A stretch of 64,000 nt of DNA, taken from assembly GCA_002309335.1 (NCBI GenBank), contig DBXH01000007.1:7218-71217 (forward strand), given 5' to 3'. Position numbers and translations under genes: made by a program. The notes beneath the pieces are model-generated. The model saw nothing but the letters and a program-made list of their open reading frames with translations. It did not search any database and had not been told where the DNA came from. Shown piece after piece: positions 34,943 to 46,296 of this stretch (position 1 is the stretch's first letter; every line of letters begins with the position of its first letter). The stretch is from Bacteroidales bacterium UBA1217 (GTDB lineage Bacteria; Bacteroidota; Bacteroidia; Bacteroidales; P3).

Positions 34943-37351
34943 TTAGAATTTATAGCTGTATGAAAGCGATGGCATAATCGGGAAGAGTGAAAGTTGCACT
35001 AATGCCGAGTTGTAGTGTACTCCGTTGATTACTGAATGGGTGTTGTTCTTCTCGTATACCATAAACGGGTTCTTGCGGTTGTAGACGTTGTACACACTCA
35101 AACTTATGGTGCGGGTGCCGTGTTTCTTCTCCTTGTGGAAATTTACGCCTACATCCATACGGTGATACATCGGCATACGGAAGTTGTTGCGGTTCTCTAT
35201 GTAATGTATTGTTTGGCCGGTGGTCGGATCTATGTACTCGTGCATCGAGAGGGTCCCCACATTTCCTGACGACAGTACCCAAGTGGCGCTACAGTCGAAC
35301 TCTTTGTTTGGTTTGTAGCTGACCATAATTGAGAGGTCGTGTCGGCGGTCATATTTTGCGGGGAAAGGTTCTCCGTTGTTAATCATCTGACCTTCGCGGT
35401 CAAACAGACGCATTGTCTTGCTCCAAGTGTAACCTATCCAGCCGGTAATGTCGCCAATGGTTCTCTGGGCCAGCAACTCCAAACCATACGACCAGCCATC
35501 GCCCATATATACCTTGTCTTCCCAACCTGTCGACGAACCTAAGAAACTTGCTCCGTCTTTGTATTCCAACATATTTTTCATCTTCTTGTAGTACACCTCT
35601 GCCGATAAGTCTGCGATGCCCGACCAATTGTAGAATGCGCCTGCTGCAACTTGGTGGGCATACATCGGTACTATGCGTTTTGTTACGGGCACCCACAGGT
35701 CGGTGGGCAAGCTGATTGAGCTGTTCGACAGCTGATGCATATACTGGGTCATATACGAGTAGCCGGCTTTGAAGGATAGGTCCTCGCTCAGCATCCAGCG
35801 GCCACTCAAACGGGGTTGAATCGAGGGGTAGAACTTGCCTTGTACGGCAAAGCCCGTAAGGTTCACTCCGCCGTTGATTTTGAATGCCTCGTTGATAGTC
35901 CAGTCATCTTCAATGAAGGTGCTTATCTCATTGGCGTGAACCCTGCTCTCGCCAAGCGTTGTGTCGAAAATGACATCTGTTCCAGAATAGTTTTCCTCAT
36001 ACCGCGTGCCGGTAACGTCGGGCTGGAAAATGTGATGAATATAGTTGCCTCCGAATTTTACCTTGTGGTCGGGGTTGGGCTGATAGTCGAAGTCTACCTT
36101 GGCGGTGATGTCGCGGATGCCTGATTTGTAGGTCATCTCGGCGTTGTAGTATTCTGTTGTGTTATAATAGTATTCGTTTTCTTCCAACCTGATGCTGATG
36201 TCGTTACGGTAGCGTGTGTAGGCTCCAGTTACGTTCATAAACATCTTGGGTGTCAACTCGTAGTTCCAACGCAACGAACCGACGAGGTTGCCCCAGTTGT
36301 AGCCGAGTTTCATAATCTCCTCCGATGTCGATCCGTTGTATTCGTAGTTGTAGGTGTATTTCATCCTTGCATATATCTTGTCGTCGCCCGAGTACCAGCT
36401 GCCTATCAGTCGGCTGCGGTCGCTGAAGCGGTGCGTTACCTTGGCGTTGAGATCGTAGAAATAATAGCCCGCGTTCAAACGCCCTGCGTCCTCCATCGCG
36501 CCGATTGCCATAATTGCAGGCTGCATCAACAAATCAAAATAGGTGCGGCGGTAGCTGACATTGAAAGTCGTTTTGTCCTTGTAGAGCGGTCCCTCGAGGT
36601 TTACCTTGGCGGCAATGACACCGATGGTGGCGTTGCCGTGCAGTTTCTTGTCGTTACCGTCGTTGGTGGTAATGTCGAGCACACTCGACAGACGTCCGCC
36701 GAAATGCGCAGGGAAACTGCCCTTGTAGAGTGTTACGTTCTTGATAGCGTCGGCGTTGAAGGCAGAGAAGAAACCTCCCAAGTGGTTAACATTGTACAAT
36801 GGCACTCCGTCGAGCAGAAAGAGGTTCTGGTCGGGTCCGCCTCCACGCACATAGATACCCGACATACCCTCTGTGCCACTCTGCACTCCGGGCAGCAGCT
36901 GCAAGGCTTTGAGTACGTCGGTTTCGCCAAACAGGACAGGTACCGACTTGATATTCTCTACAGGAATGTCGATAGCGCTCATCTGCGACGAACGGTGCGA
37001 ACTGATGCGGTCGGCTTTGATGGTTACGGTTTGCAGCACGGTGCTCGACTCTAGCCACACATTCAATTCTTCGTTCTTCGACAAGTCAATGGTGTCAAAA
37101 AATGTTTTGTAGCCGACATAAGATATTCGCAATATCACTTTGCCTTTTGGCAGCGTCAGCGAGTAGCGTCCTTCGGCATTGGTCAGCGCACCCTTGCCCG
37201 ACAGCATATCATACACCGTTGCGCTTATCAGCGTTTCGCCGGACGATAGAGCCCTTATAGTGCCTCTTATCGTAAAGTTTTGAGCCTCGGCGATTCTGCA
37301 TCCTGTCAGGAGCAGTAGCACAATCAGCAATTTTTTCTTCAGTTTTATCAT
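34943..37351 (-). CDS. TonB-dependent receptor (carboxypeptidase-like domain plus plug)
   Basis: 802 residues with a signal peptide ending IAEAQN. Residues about 25-105 are a carboxypeptidase-regulatory-like domain (ATVYDMLSGKGALTNAEGRYSLTL), followed by a plug domain (VPVLFGETDVLKALQLLPGVQSGTEGMSGIYVRGGGPDQNLFLLDG) and a 22-strand-like barrel. It ends in aromatic F, as outer-membrane proteins do. It is paired with the DUF4249 lipoprotein; the substrate is unknown. Confidence 0.92.
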   Translation of the reverse strand: MIKLKKKLLIVLLLLTGCRIAEAQNFTIRGTIRALSSGETLISATVYDMLSGKGALTNAEGRYSLTLPKGKVILRISYVGYKTFFDTIDLSKNEELNVWLESSTVLQTVTIKADRISSHRSSQMSAIDIPVENIKSVPVLFGETDVLKALQLLPGVQSGTEGMSGIYVRGGGPDQNLFLLDGVPLYNVNHLGGFFSAFNADAIKNVTLYKGSFPAHFGGRLSSVLDITTNDGNDKKLHGNATIGVIAAKVNLEGPLYKDKTTFNVSYRRTYFDLLMQPAIMAIGAMEDAGRLNAGYYFYDLNAKVTHRFSDRSRLIGSWYSGDDKIYARMKYTYNYEYNGSTSEEIMKLGYNWGNLVGSLRWNYELTPKMFMNVTGAYTRYRNDISIRLEENEYYYNTTEYYNAEMTYKSGIRDITAKVDFDYQPNPDHKVKFGGNYIHHIFQPDVTGTRYEENYSGTDVIFDTTLGESRVHANEISTFIEDDWTINEAFKINGGVNLTGFAVQGKFYPSIQPRLSGRWMLSEDLSFKAGYSYMTQYMHQLSNSSISLPTDLWVPVTKRIVPMYAHQVAAGAFYNWSGIADLSAEVYYKKMKNMLEYKDGASFLGSSTGWEDKVYMGDGWSYGLELLAQRTIGDITGWIGYTWSKTMRLFDREGQMINNGEPFPAKYDRRHDLSIMVSYKPNKEFDCSATWVLSSGNVGTLSMHEYIDPTTGQTIHYIENRNNFRMPMYHRMDVGVNFHKEKKHGTRTISLSVYNVYNRKNPFMVYEKNNTHSVINGVHYNSALVQLSLFPIMPSLSYSYKF

Positions 37352-37430
37352 ATAGTTTTTATTATCTATTATTAAGGTAGTCGTTTTAACATACTAGAAT
37401 CTTACACTCAATAAAAAAATCTTTCAAACT

Positions 37431-38567
37431 TTAACCTTTAAAGAAGTCATTTATCCACCCGCTTGGCTGGTTCTTCGACAGCTTTGTGCCGCAATAACGG
37501 CAGAATCTGGCATCGGGATCATTCTCGGTGTGTCCGCAATGGGAGCAGAACCGCGATATGGGAACCACAGCCGTTGTCGAATCATCATCATATTCGTTAA
37601 ACTCTTCGGGAATGTCTTCTTCGTTTTCCGTTTTTCGTTCCCCGTGTTTGAATTCGTTTATGGTTTCACCGACAACAATACCTGTTGGAACGGCAATTAT
37701 TGAATAACCCAACAGCATCACAATCATAGATATAAACTGCCCCATTGGCGTCACGGGCGAAATGTCGCCATATCCCACAGTCGTTATCGTCACCACGGCC
37801 CAGTAGATCGACGTCGGTATGCTCTTCATTGCAGGGTTCTTACCCGACTCGAACATATATATTATTGCACCCAGAATGATGGCAGCGATAAAGACAAAAA
37901 GCATAAAAATCAGTATCTTCGTAACGCTTCGTCTTATAGCGTTGAGCAGTCGGAAACTCTCCTGAAGAAAACGCTTCATATTGAATATCCTGAATATTCT
38001 CAGCGTACGCAGCACGCGCAGTACGGTAAGTGTCTGGGTGGCAGGAATCAGAAGACTCATATAGGCGGGGAATATTGACAGAAAATCGATGATGCCGTAA
38101 AACGATAATATATATTTCCATGGGCGGTTCAGGCAGTAGATGCGCAAGTAGTATTCCAGAGTAAAGATGATGGTAAACAACCATTCCAGTCCTTTCAGCA
38201 CCCATCGCATATTTGCGTGGACGGCCTCAAAACTGTCGAGCATTATAACCAAAAGATTAAGTCCGATAAGTACCAGCAGCCAGACGTCAAATTTTTTGCC
38301 AGCAGGTGTGTCGGCCTTGAAGATTATGCGATAGATCTCTTTCTTCGATATGCCGCGGTATTTCTTGGGTATCAGTACGCTGAACAGCAACCAATGAAAG
38401 AAATTGCCTGTGGCATGAGCTATCTTGCTTCCGATGCGACGGTAGTTAAGATTTGATAGGAAATTCCATATCTTTTTCCCAGCCCACACCAGCGGATGCG
38501 TCAGACAATACCAAATAAGCATCAGCGCCTTCACAAAAATACTCTTCTCGTTACGATTGTTTTCCAT
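37431..38567 (-). CDS. Voltage-gated potassium channel-like protein with C-terminal zinc ribbon
   Basis: 378 residues. Six transmembrane segments of the Kv type are predictable, including an S4 helix with regularly spaced Arg (VLRVLRTLRIFRIFNM) and the selectivity filter TVGYGD between S5 and S6. A cytoplasmic tail (HGERKTENEED and acidic linker) ends in a zinc-ribbon-like motif CSHCGHTENDPDARFCRYCG. The zinc-ribbon on a bacterial channel is unusual. Part of the tail is encoded by a degenerate copy of the 7-nt repeat (37621-37648). Confidence 0.88.
   Translation of the reverse strand: MENNRNEKSIFVKALMLIWYCLTHPLVWAGKKIWNFLSNLNYRRIGSKIAHATGNFFHWLLFSVLIPKKYRGISKKEIYRIIFKADTPAGKKFDVWLLVLIGLNLLVIMLDSFEAVHANMRWVLKGLEWLFTIIFTLEYYLRIYCLNRPWKYILSFYGIIDFLSIFPAYMSLLIPATQTLTVLRVLRTLRIFRIFNMKRFLQESFRLLNAIRRSVTKILIFMLFVFIAAIILGAIIYMFESGKNPAMKSIPTSIYWAVVTITTVGYGDISPVTPMGQFISMIVMLLGYSIIAVPTGIVVGETINEFKHGERKTENEEDIPEEFNEYDDDSTTAVVPISRFCSHCGHTENDPDARFCRYCGTKLSKNQPSGWINDFFKG
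37621..37648. repeat. Degenerate 7-nt repeat, four units, in channel tail
   Basis: TCGTTTT, CCGTTTT, TCGTTCC, CCGTGTT: four diverged 7-nt units that encode HGERKTENE in the channel's cytoplasmic tail. Confidence 0.55.
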
Positions 38568-38576
38568 CTTGTTTAT

Positions 38577-39860
<1,284 letters not shown>

Positions 39861-40094
39861 CGAATCAAATTCAATATTATAAAAAACGTGATCTCCCTAT
39901 AATTATTATACAGTCTTGGATTTTTTGTTTTTATATGTATAAAAATAAAGATATTTCTCTGTTCCTTTGGTTTCTCAATATCAACCAACCATATCTTGAA
40001 ATCGTGAATTAAGTTTTTTTACCGGATAATAAAATAAAATGCTTCTACGTTATACTAAATATGTAAATCTTAAAAAATATAAAAAATATACTCG

Positions 40095-42785
40095 ATGCAT
40101 CTAAAAACTCTAAAACCTTTTGTACTTTTTACACTACTTATTCTCTGTGTTTCAACCCTGTGTGCCCAGCCGGGCGGTCCTGGCGGCCCTCCTCCTGGCG
40201 GTTTTCCGGGCGGCGGATTCCCCGGCGGTCCGCGTGGCGACCGTCAACGTCAGCAGACGCAGCAGAAGAGCACTACCGTCAAGCAGAAAAAGAATGTCAA
40301 GGCAGGCTCCACCTTCAAGGTGGTGGGCTCGCTGATCGACAGCACAAAGAACGAGCCGTTGATGTATTGCAATGTGGCCCTGCTCGAGAAGGAGGACAGC
40401 AGCTTTGTCAAAGGCGCCTCGACCGATGCCAACGGCTATTTCGAGCTGCGTGACGTTCCGGCAGGCGAATACCTGATTCGCGCCAGCTATATGGGCTACG
40501 CCACGCGCTTCGTTCCCGTCAAGGTGAGCAACAATACCGCCGTGGGCTCTATCAATATGAAGGCCAGCTCGTCGGTGCTCAAGACGGTGACCGTCAAGGC
40601 CGCACGGCCTCTCTATGCCGTGGATGGCGAGAAGATGGTCTACAACGTGGCCGACGACCCCACCATACAGGCCGGAACGACCGAGGACGCCCTGCAGAAC
40701 GCGCCCGGCGTGGAGGTCGACGTGGAGGGCAACATCACCCTGCGCGGCGTGAGTTCGGTGGAGATTTGGGTCAACGACAAGCCTTCGAAACTGACGTCCG
40801 AGAACCTCAAGACCTACCTGCAGACCCTGCCGGCCAACGCCCTCGACCGCATAGAGACCATCACCAACCCGTCGGCCAAATATGCCACCGACGCCGAGGC
40901 GGTCATCAACATCATCACGTCGGCACACATCAAGAAGAACCACTTTATCAGCTTTGGTGCAAATGTCGCTACGCAACCTAATGTTAGCCCTTGGTTGAGC
41001 TACACTTGGGCAAACGAGAAACTGAGCATCAACCTTTTTTCCAACTTCCGTTACAGCACCTCGCAGAGCGACTCGTGGAGCTGGGGCCGCACACGCCAGG
41101 ACAATCCGCTGTATCCGGGCAACCTCGACTCGCTGCAGGATGTGATGTATGAGAAGGACAGCACTTGGAGCGAGGGTCGTAACTACGGCGGCAGTCTGGG
41201 CATCCATATCGACTACGAGATTGACAGTATGACCGACGCTGGCGTATGGGGCAACTTCAACCTAAACGGGTCGTCGAACAGCAACGACCGCTGGCACAGC
41301 CGCGATGTTTATCTGCCTACGGCAAGCGCCTTCCAGTATGATATTGCGAACGATGTCAATTCGACGAGTCTCTTCGGTATGTTTGGTGGTTCCTACAGCA
41401 AGAAGTTTGACCGCAAAGGTCACAATATGCGTGTCTTCCTGTTTGGCTCGACCAACAACAATAGCAGCGGCACCAGCTACAGCCGTCTCTACAACCAGAC
41501 AGACAATACGGGCAGCGACACCAATACCTTTAAATACTACGACAATACCTCGCGCGGCACCGATGTAAGCATACGCAGCCGCTACAACCGTCCGTACAGT
41601 AAGGATGGCGAGATGAGCTACGGTCTCAATTTCGGTACCGACAACAGCTACCGCGACTACCGTCCCTATCTGCTCGACACAACCTACGAGGACGGTGTTA
41701 CGGTTCTTGACGCATCGCTGTACGACGCCTTGCGCCGTTATGTTTATGAGGACCACGAGAATGAGGTCTCGGCCGATGTAGAATGGACCCACCGTTGGGG
41801 AGGTTTCACTCTTCAACTTGGCTTGGGTGCGGGCTTTACCAACGACCGCTTTTCTTACTCTGAGACGGGAACAGCCGGCGACGAGCATTCCAAGAACTGG
41901 ATAACCTACAACCCCTCTATCCACCTCAGCTATCGCACGCAGTCGATGCACAACTACAAACTCAACTACTCGCTGCGTATGCGCAACCCGTCCGGCGACC
42001 AATTGACTACCTATCGCACTTATACAGAGGATAGCTACAAGACGGGCAACCGCGACCTGACACAGAGCTTCACCCACAACGCCGAGGCGGGCTGGACCAA
42101 GTTCTTTATGTGGGGTAGCCTTGGCGTTGAAGGCTATGGGCGACTCTCGACCGGCGAGATAGACAATCTGACCGATGTCACCGACGCTATCGACCCCTAC
42201 ATAGGCCGCATCATACAATACTCGACGCCATACAATATCGGTTCGTCGTGGCGCTATGGTACATCGCTCAACGCCACCTATCGTCCCAGCGGATTCTTTA
42301 ACCTGAGACTCTATGCCAATGTGTACGACTATGGCTACTCAATGCAGTACGACAAATTGGGTCAGGATCCCTATTCTGACAGCAAGTGGAGCTATAGCAT
42401 CCGTTTGAATATGTGGACTAAGGTGTGGAACAAGTACCAGATTCACGCGTCGGCCAACTACAGCTCGCCGACGCTGGGCCTGATGAGCACTCGCAGCGCC
42501 CGCTATTGGGTCAATATGGGTGTGCGCGCCGACTTCTTCAACCGCAAGATGAGCGCCTTCATCAATATTCAGGACATCTTCAACTGGGGCAAGAACATCG
42601 GTCAGGCCAATAGCAACACTAATCCCTACTTCCTAAGCGAGAGTAAGCTTCGCACACTCAATAGCCGCTATATCTCGGCCGGCATCACGCTGCGCTTCGG
42701 TAAGATGGAGCTGGAGAAGAACACTCAAAGCGGCAGCGAGGCTGAAGGCACATCGTCGACCGATAGTTCCTCAACGTCAGAATAA
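40095..42785 (+). CDS. Outer-membrane beta-barrel receptor (TonB-dependent receptor-like)
   Basis: 896 residues with a signal peptide (ending TLCAQ). Residues about 28-50 are a Gly/Pro-rich low-complexity stretch. A carboxypeptidase-regulatory-like domain follows (VGSLIDSTKNEPLMYCNVALL, DANGYFELRDVPAGEYLIRASYMGYA), then a plug-like domain (YNVADDPTIQAGTTEDALQNAPGVEVD) and a large barrel of the outer-membrane beta-barrel type 3 family. The C terminus ends in a Ser/Thr-rich tail after LRFGKMELEK. No SusD-like or DUF4249 partner is adjacent, so its cargo or substrate is unknown. Confidence 0.9.
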   Translation: MHLKTLKPFVLFTLLILCVSTLCAQPGGPGGPPPGGFPGGGFPGGPRGDRQRQQTQQKSTTVKQKKNVKAGSTFKVVGSLIDSTKNEPLMYCNVALLEKEDSSFVKGASTDANGYFELRDVPAGEYLIRASYMGYATRFVPVKVSNNTAVGSINMKASSSVLKTVTVKAARPLYAVDGEKMVYNVADDPTIQAGTTEDALQNAPGVEVDVEGNITLRGVSSVEIWVNDKPSKLTSENLKTYLQTLPANALDRIETITNPSAKYATDAEAVINIITSAHIKKNHFISFGANVATQPNVSPWLSYTWANEKLSINLFSNFRYSTSQSDSWSWGRTRQDNPLYPGNLDSLQDVMYEKDSTWSEGRNYGGSLGIHIDYEIDSMTDAGVWGNFNLNGSSNSNDRWHSRDVYLPTASAFQYDIANDVNSTSLFGMFGGSYSKKFDRKGHNMRVFLFGSTNNNSSGTSYSRLYNQTDNTGSDTNTFKYYDNTSRGTDVSIRSRYNRPYSKDGEMSYGLNFGTDNSYRDYRPYLLDTTYEDGVTVLDASLYDALRRYVYEDHENEVSADVEWTHRWGGFTLQLGLGAGFTNDRFSYSETGTAGDEHSKNWITYNPSIHLSYRTQSMHNYKLNYSLRMRNPSGDQLTTYRTYTEDSYKTGNRDLTQSFTHNAEAGWTKFFMWGSLGVEGYGRLSTGEIDNLTDVTDAIDPYIGRIIQYSTPYNIGSSWRYGTSLNATYRPSGFFNLRLYANVYDYGYSMQYDKLGQDPYSDSKWSYSIRLNMWTKVWNKYQIHASANYSSPTLGLMSTRSARYWVNMGVRADFFNRKMSAFINIQDIFNWGKNIGQANSNTNPYFLSESKLRTLNSRYISAGITLRFGKMELEKNTQSGSEAEGTSSTDSSSTSE

Positions 42786-42810
42786 TTAGGTATATAATAT
42801 TTCTTTCATA

Positions 42811-42839
42811 AGAGATGCTGAAAAGCATCTCTTTTTTTT
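42811..42839 (+). terminator. Terminator after the outer-membrane receptor gene
   Basis: AGAGATGCT-GAAA-AGCATCTCT hairpin followed by a T tract, 26 bases after the stop codon. Confidence 0.85.
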
Positions 42840-42956
42840 GTCCTCAAATTGGCGTATTTGGTTATTGTAATATAGTTTTGCAGATGCATTGTCAATGTTG
42901 AATGCTGATTGCAACCGACACTACTACAATGAAGTATGAAAAAAATGCAAAAAAAT

Positions 42957-42987
42957 TTTGCAGGTATTGAAAATCTTTGTACTTTTG
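42957..42987 (+). promoter_or_regulatory. Promoter of tRNA-Gln(CTG)
   Basis: TTTG (42957-42960), 19 bases, TACTTTTG (42980-42987), about 42 bases upstream of the tRNA. Confidence 0.65.
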
Positions 42988-43028
42988 CAGCCGATTTTGA
43001 GATAGGAAAGACTGTTCAAAATACAACT

Positions 43029-43099
43029 TGTCCTATGGTGTAACGGTAGCACATCTGACTCTGGATCAGCTTGTCTAGGTTCGAATCCTGGTAGGACAA
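43029..43099 (+). tRNA. tRNA-Gln (anticodon CTG)
   Basis: 71 nt; acceptor arms TGTCCTA/TAGGACA, anticodon loop ACTCTGG with anticodon CTG, T arm GGTTCGAATCC. It differs from the tRNA-Gln(TTG) at 19437-19507 mainly in the anticodon stem and loop. CCA is not encoded. Confidence 0.95.
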
Positions 43100-43100
43100 C

Positions 43101-43138
43101 AAAAAAGGAAGCATCCCATTTGGGATGCTTCCTTTTTT
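43101..43138 (+). terminator. Very long perfect-palindrome terminator
   Basis: An 18-bp perfect stem (AAAAAAGGAAGCATCCCA with its complement) and a TT loop directly follow tRNA-Gln(CTG) and face a convergent lipoprotein gene (43154-43588), so it can terminate both. Confidence 0.9.
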
Positions 43139-43153
43139 GTATATAAACGCTGT

Positions 43154-43588
43154 TTAATAGTTGCGGATTACGCTGACTTTGAAATTGAGTGTGCCGATGT
43201 TTTCCATCGACTCCAATGTGTTGTAATCGGAGGCTTTAAATTTGAAGGTAATTTTGCCAGGCTCAATGTCGTACTCCATACGCTCGTGATACTGAACGCC
43301 GTTGCCGTCAATATAATACTGCGTGTATGGCAGGATGTTGTCGCGCGAATCGTCGTCGATGTAATAGACCAGCACGACGCCGTTGCGGATAACCTCTTCG
43401 TCAATGTCGATGTTCTCCCACGTGGAATAAGCGTAGTTGACGGTGTAGGTCTGGTCGGCATTGAGGGTGGTAGCATACTCCCACTGGCTGGGGCTTACTT
43501 TGTAATAAGAGGTGACAACCCTTGCTTTTTCACCGCATCCTGTCAGTAATACAAAAGCGGCAATTAGAGGTAAGATGAACTTTTTCAT
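43154..43588 (-). CDS. Hypothetical lipoprotein
   Basis: 144 residues with a lipobox (LLTGC, Cys at 18). I do not recognise the body (YYKVSPSQWEYATTLNADQTYTV and a C-terminal FKVSVIRNY); it looks like a small beta-rich domain. A -7-like TACTTTTG (43636-43643, minus) lies upstream. It faces the tRNA-Gln gene and shares its terminator. Confidence 0.7.
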   Translation of the reverse strand: MKKFILPLIAAFVLLTGCGEKARVVTSYYKVSPSQWEYATTLNADQTYTVNYAYSTWENIDIDEEVIRNGVVLVYYIDDDSRDNILPYTQYYIDGNGVQYHERMEYDIEPGKITFKFKASDYNTLESMENIGTLNFKVSVIRNY

Positions 43589-43845
43589 TGTTTTATGCTT
43601 TTTTATGTTATTAATTCTTGTTTTATACCAGATTGCAAAAGTAATAAATTTTTTTTGAATTTGGTTTTATTTACTTTTTTTCTCGATGCAAAAGTACTAA
43701 CACTCCATTAAGTAAAACCCGAAAAGGCAATCTATTTTTCCTGAATTGTTAGGGAAAACCCTATAACGACTCCTAACGTGCAGATTATTAATATTAACCA
43801 AGTTCTAACTTCAGATACAAATTGTATTGTCCCTTTAACTCCCGC

Positions 43846-46296
43846 TTACTTTAGATGCACTATTGTTATGCCGTCGCCGCCTAATTCGATAGGTGCCGAA
43901 TGGAAGGACTGCACTTCGGGCATACTCTGCAAATGCTGTCGGATAAGGGTTTTGAGAATTCCGTATCCTTTGCCGTGAAGTATCTGCAGCTCTTTCTCGC
44001 TTAGGAGTTGTGCGTCGTCCATAAAATGCTGCAACTCGGTCAGCGCCTCTTCTGCACGGTGCCCACGCAGGTCGAGGGTTGGCTTAAACAGTTTGCGCTT
44101 CTCGTTGATGTCGTCGTAGATGGATTGGAACCGGTCGTTGCTGCGTTTGGTCTTTTCTCCGGGAAGGACTTTCTTGCGGGTTTTCTCGAGGCGGTCCAAC
44201 GGGATGGTCATTCGCAGGCTGTTGCTCTCAACGACAGCCTTTTTGCCTTTCAGTTCAACAAGTTGCCCGTAGGTGTCGTTGCCGTCTATTCGGACTATAT
44301 CGCCTATTTCAAGCGGTCCGTCGACAATCTCGTTCTCTTCTTTTCTGGCTTCTGCTTTTTCGTCAATATCGGTTATGTGTTTGATTTTCTTTCGTTTTTC
44401 ACGTCGTTCTCGGTCGTGCTGTTCCTGTTGGCGTTCAAGTTGCTCTGCATCGTGACGCATCTGTTCGCGAGCCTGCTGTGTGCTTTCGCGTTCAGCGTTG
44501 GCCTCTTTTATGTCGGCAATGGTGCGCTCAACGGTGCGGTTGGCGTCGGCGATAATCTGGCGAGCCTGTTTGCGGGCATCGGTCAGTATGTCGTAGCGCT
44601 TCTCTTCCAGTTTTTCGGTGAGTTTCTGGTATTTGGCAATGACCTCGTTGAGGAAATTGTCCGATACCTCGAGCTCGGTGCGTTGGCGGGCAATCTCTTG
44701 TTTGTCGAGTTCGATCTGTTGCAGCTGGTGCTCAAAGTTGAGCATCTCGGTACCCACCTTGCCTTCTGCGGCTTCTAGGATGTTGAGCGGAAAACCTATC
44801 TTAGTCGCTATCTCGAAAGCAAACGAGCTGCCCGGGTGACCTATCGCAAGCCTGTAGAGCGGCATCATCCGCTCGGTGTCAAAAAGCATTGCGCCGTTCA
44901 CTATTCCGTCGAAGCGGTCGGCAAGCAGCTTGAGGTCGGCGAAGTGGGTGGTGACTACTCCCATCGACTGACGGCTGTAAAGTTCCTCGAGCAGCGCCTC
45001 TGCAATTGCGCAGCCTGAGCGGGGCTCGGTGCCGCCGCCCAGCTCGTCGAGGAGGAACAGCGTCTTGTCGCCGGCCGTCTCGAGCAACTGTTTCATATTT
45101 TGCAGGTGCGACGAATAGGTGCTGAGGTCGTTTTCGAGCGACTGCTGGTCGCCGATGTCGATGAAAACATTGTCGAATATGCCGAATTCCGATGTTTCGC
45201 GGCAGGGGACAAGCAACCCGCATTGCAACATATATTGTATCAGTCCTACAGCCTTGAGGCATACCGACTTGCCTCCTGCGTTGGGTCCTGAGATGACTAG
45301 TATCCGCTTTTCGCCTCCAAGCGTCATACTGAACGGCACAACCTCCTTGTGCTGAGCCTTATGGTTGAGATAGAGCAGGGGATGGCGCGCGTCGAGCCAC
45401 TCTATCATCGGACGGTTGTTCACTATCGGCATCACGCCTTGAATGCTCAGCGCAAACCGGGCCTTTGCCCTAATAAAGTCGATGCGGGCGAGGAACCAGT
45501 AGGCGTTGGTCAGCTCTTGCAGCTGTGGTCGGATATATTCCGTAAACTGAGCAAGAATCTTCTGTATTGCATAGCGTTCGGCGAATTCCAGTTCGCGCAG
45601 GTCGTTGTTGAGTTCAACCACCTCTGAAGGCTCGAGGAAAGCCGTCTGGCGTGTTGCCGATTCGTCTTGGATTATGCCTTTTATCTTTCTGCGGTGGGTG
45701 TCGAGCATCGGTATCACCAGTCGCCCGTTGCGGATTGTAACCTCCGCGTTTTCTGGCGCCCAGCCTTCGCGTTTGGCCCGCGAGAGTGAGCGGCTTATCT
45801 GTGCATCCACCTCGTTGCGCTTGTGCGTCATCTGATGACGGATTTCGAGCAGCTCGGGCGATGCGTTGTCGTATATCTCGCCTTTGTCGTCAATAATCTT
45901 GTCGAGGCGTTTCAATATGTTGGCGTCCAGCTCAACACGCTGCGCCAGTTCAAACAGGGTGGTGTATTTTTCGCCACCGTCGGCCAAGAGGAACCGGAGA
46001 CAGTTGGTAATGGTGTGCAGCGACGCTTTGAGGTCGGGCATAGCCTCGAGGTCTATAACGGTGTTGCCCACCTTTAGGCGCACGAGCTCCTCGCTCAGGT
46101 CGTAGAAGTCCTGCGACGGGAAGCTGTTCTCCATCAGCAGTATCTGGCGGAACTCGTCGGTCAGTTTGAGTTCGCGGGTGACACGCTCAAAATCGCTCGA
46201 AAACGCCATCTCGCCGACCATCCTCTCTGCCAGCTGGTTGGTGGTCTCCGCTGCCACCAGTTCACGTATTTTGTCGAATGATAGTTTCTGCTCCAT
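43846..46296 (-). CDS. mutS2: Endonuclease MutS2
   Basis: 816 residues. The ATPase has GPNAGGKSVCLK (Walker A), LLDELGGGTEP (Walker B and signature) and STYSSHLQNM. A coiled-coil clamp follows, and the C-terminal Smr nuclease domain is complete (LDLRGHRAEEALTEL and LHGKGYGIL). MutS2 acts in recombination control and ribosome rescue rather than mismatch repair. The upstream gap carries an 11-nt repeat array. Confidence 0.96.
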   Translation of the reverse strand: MEQKLSFDKIRELVAAETTNQLAERMVGEMAFSSDFERVTRELKLTDEFRQILLMENSFPSQDFYDLSEELVRLKVGNTVIDLEAMPDLKASLHTITNCLRFLLADGGEKYTTLFELAQRVELDANILKRLDKIIDDKGEIYDNASPELLEIRHQMTHKRNEVDAQISRSLSRAKREGWAPENAEVTIRNGRLVIPMLDTHRRKIKGIIQDESATRQTAFLEPSEVVELNNDLRELEFAERYAIQKILAQFTEYIRPQLQELTNAYWFLARIDFIRAKARFALSIQGVMPIVNNRPMIEWLDARHPLLYLNHKAQHKEVVPFSMTLGGEKRILVISGPNAGGKSVCLKAVGLIQYMLQCGLLVPCRETSEFGIFDNVFIDIGDQQSLENDLSTYSSHLQNMKQLLETAGDKTLFLLDELGGGTEPRSGCAIAEALLEELYSRQSMGVVTTHFADLKLLADRFDGIVNGAMLFDTERMMPLYRLAIGHPGSSFAFEIATKIGFPLNILEAAEGKVGTEMLNFEHQLQQIELDKQEIARQRTELEVSDNFLNEVIAKYQKLTEKLEEKRYDILTDARKQARQIIADANRTVERTIADIKEANAERESTQQAREQMRHDAEQLERQQEQHDRERREKRKKIKHITDIDEKAEARKEENEIVDGPLEIGDIVRIDGNDTYGQLVELKGKKAVVESNSLRMTIPLDRLEKTRKKVLPGEKTKRSNDRFQSIYDDINEKRKLFKPTLDLRGHRAEEALTELQHFMDDAQLLSEKELQILHGKGYGILKTLIRQHLQSMPEVQSFHSAPIELGGDGITIVHLK

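Noticed and set aside
40152..41207. A 351-codon open frame on the minus strand within the large outer-membrane receptor gene
   Set aside because: It is fully antisense to a well-supported receptor gene, has no recognisable domain, and its length follows from the GC-rich third positions of the sense gene.
41262..42218. A 318-codon minus-strand frame in the same receptor gene
   Set aside because: Same reason: antisense, no domain, Val/Ala/Gly-rich composition typical of a shadow frame.
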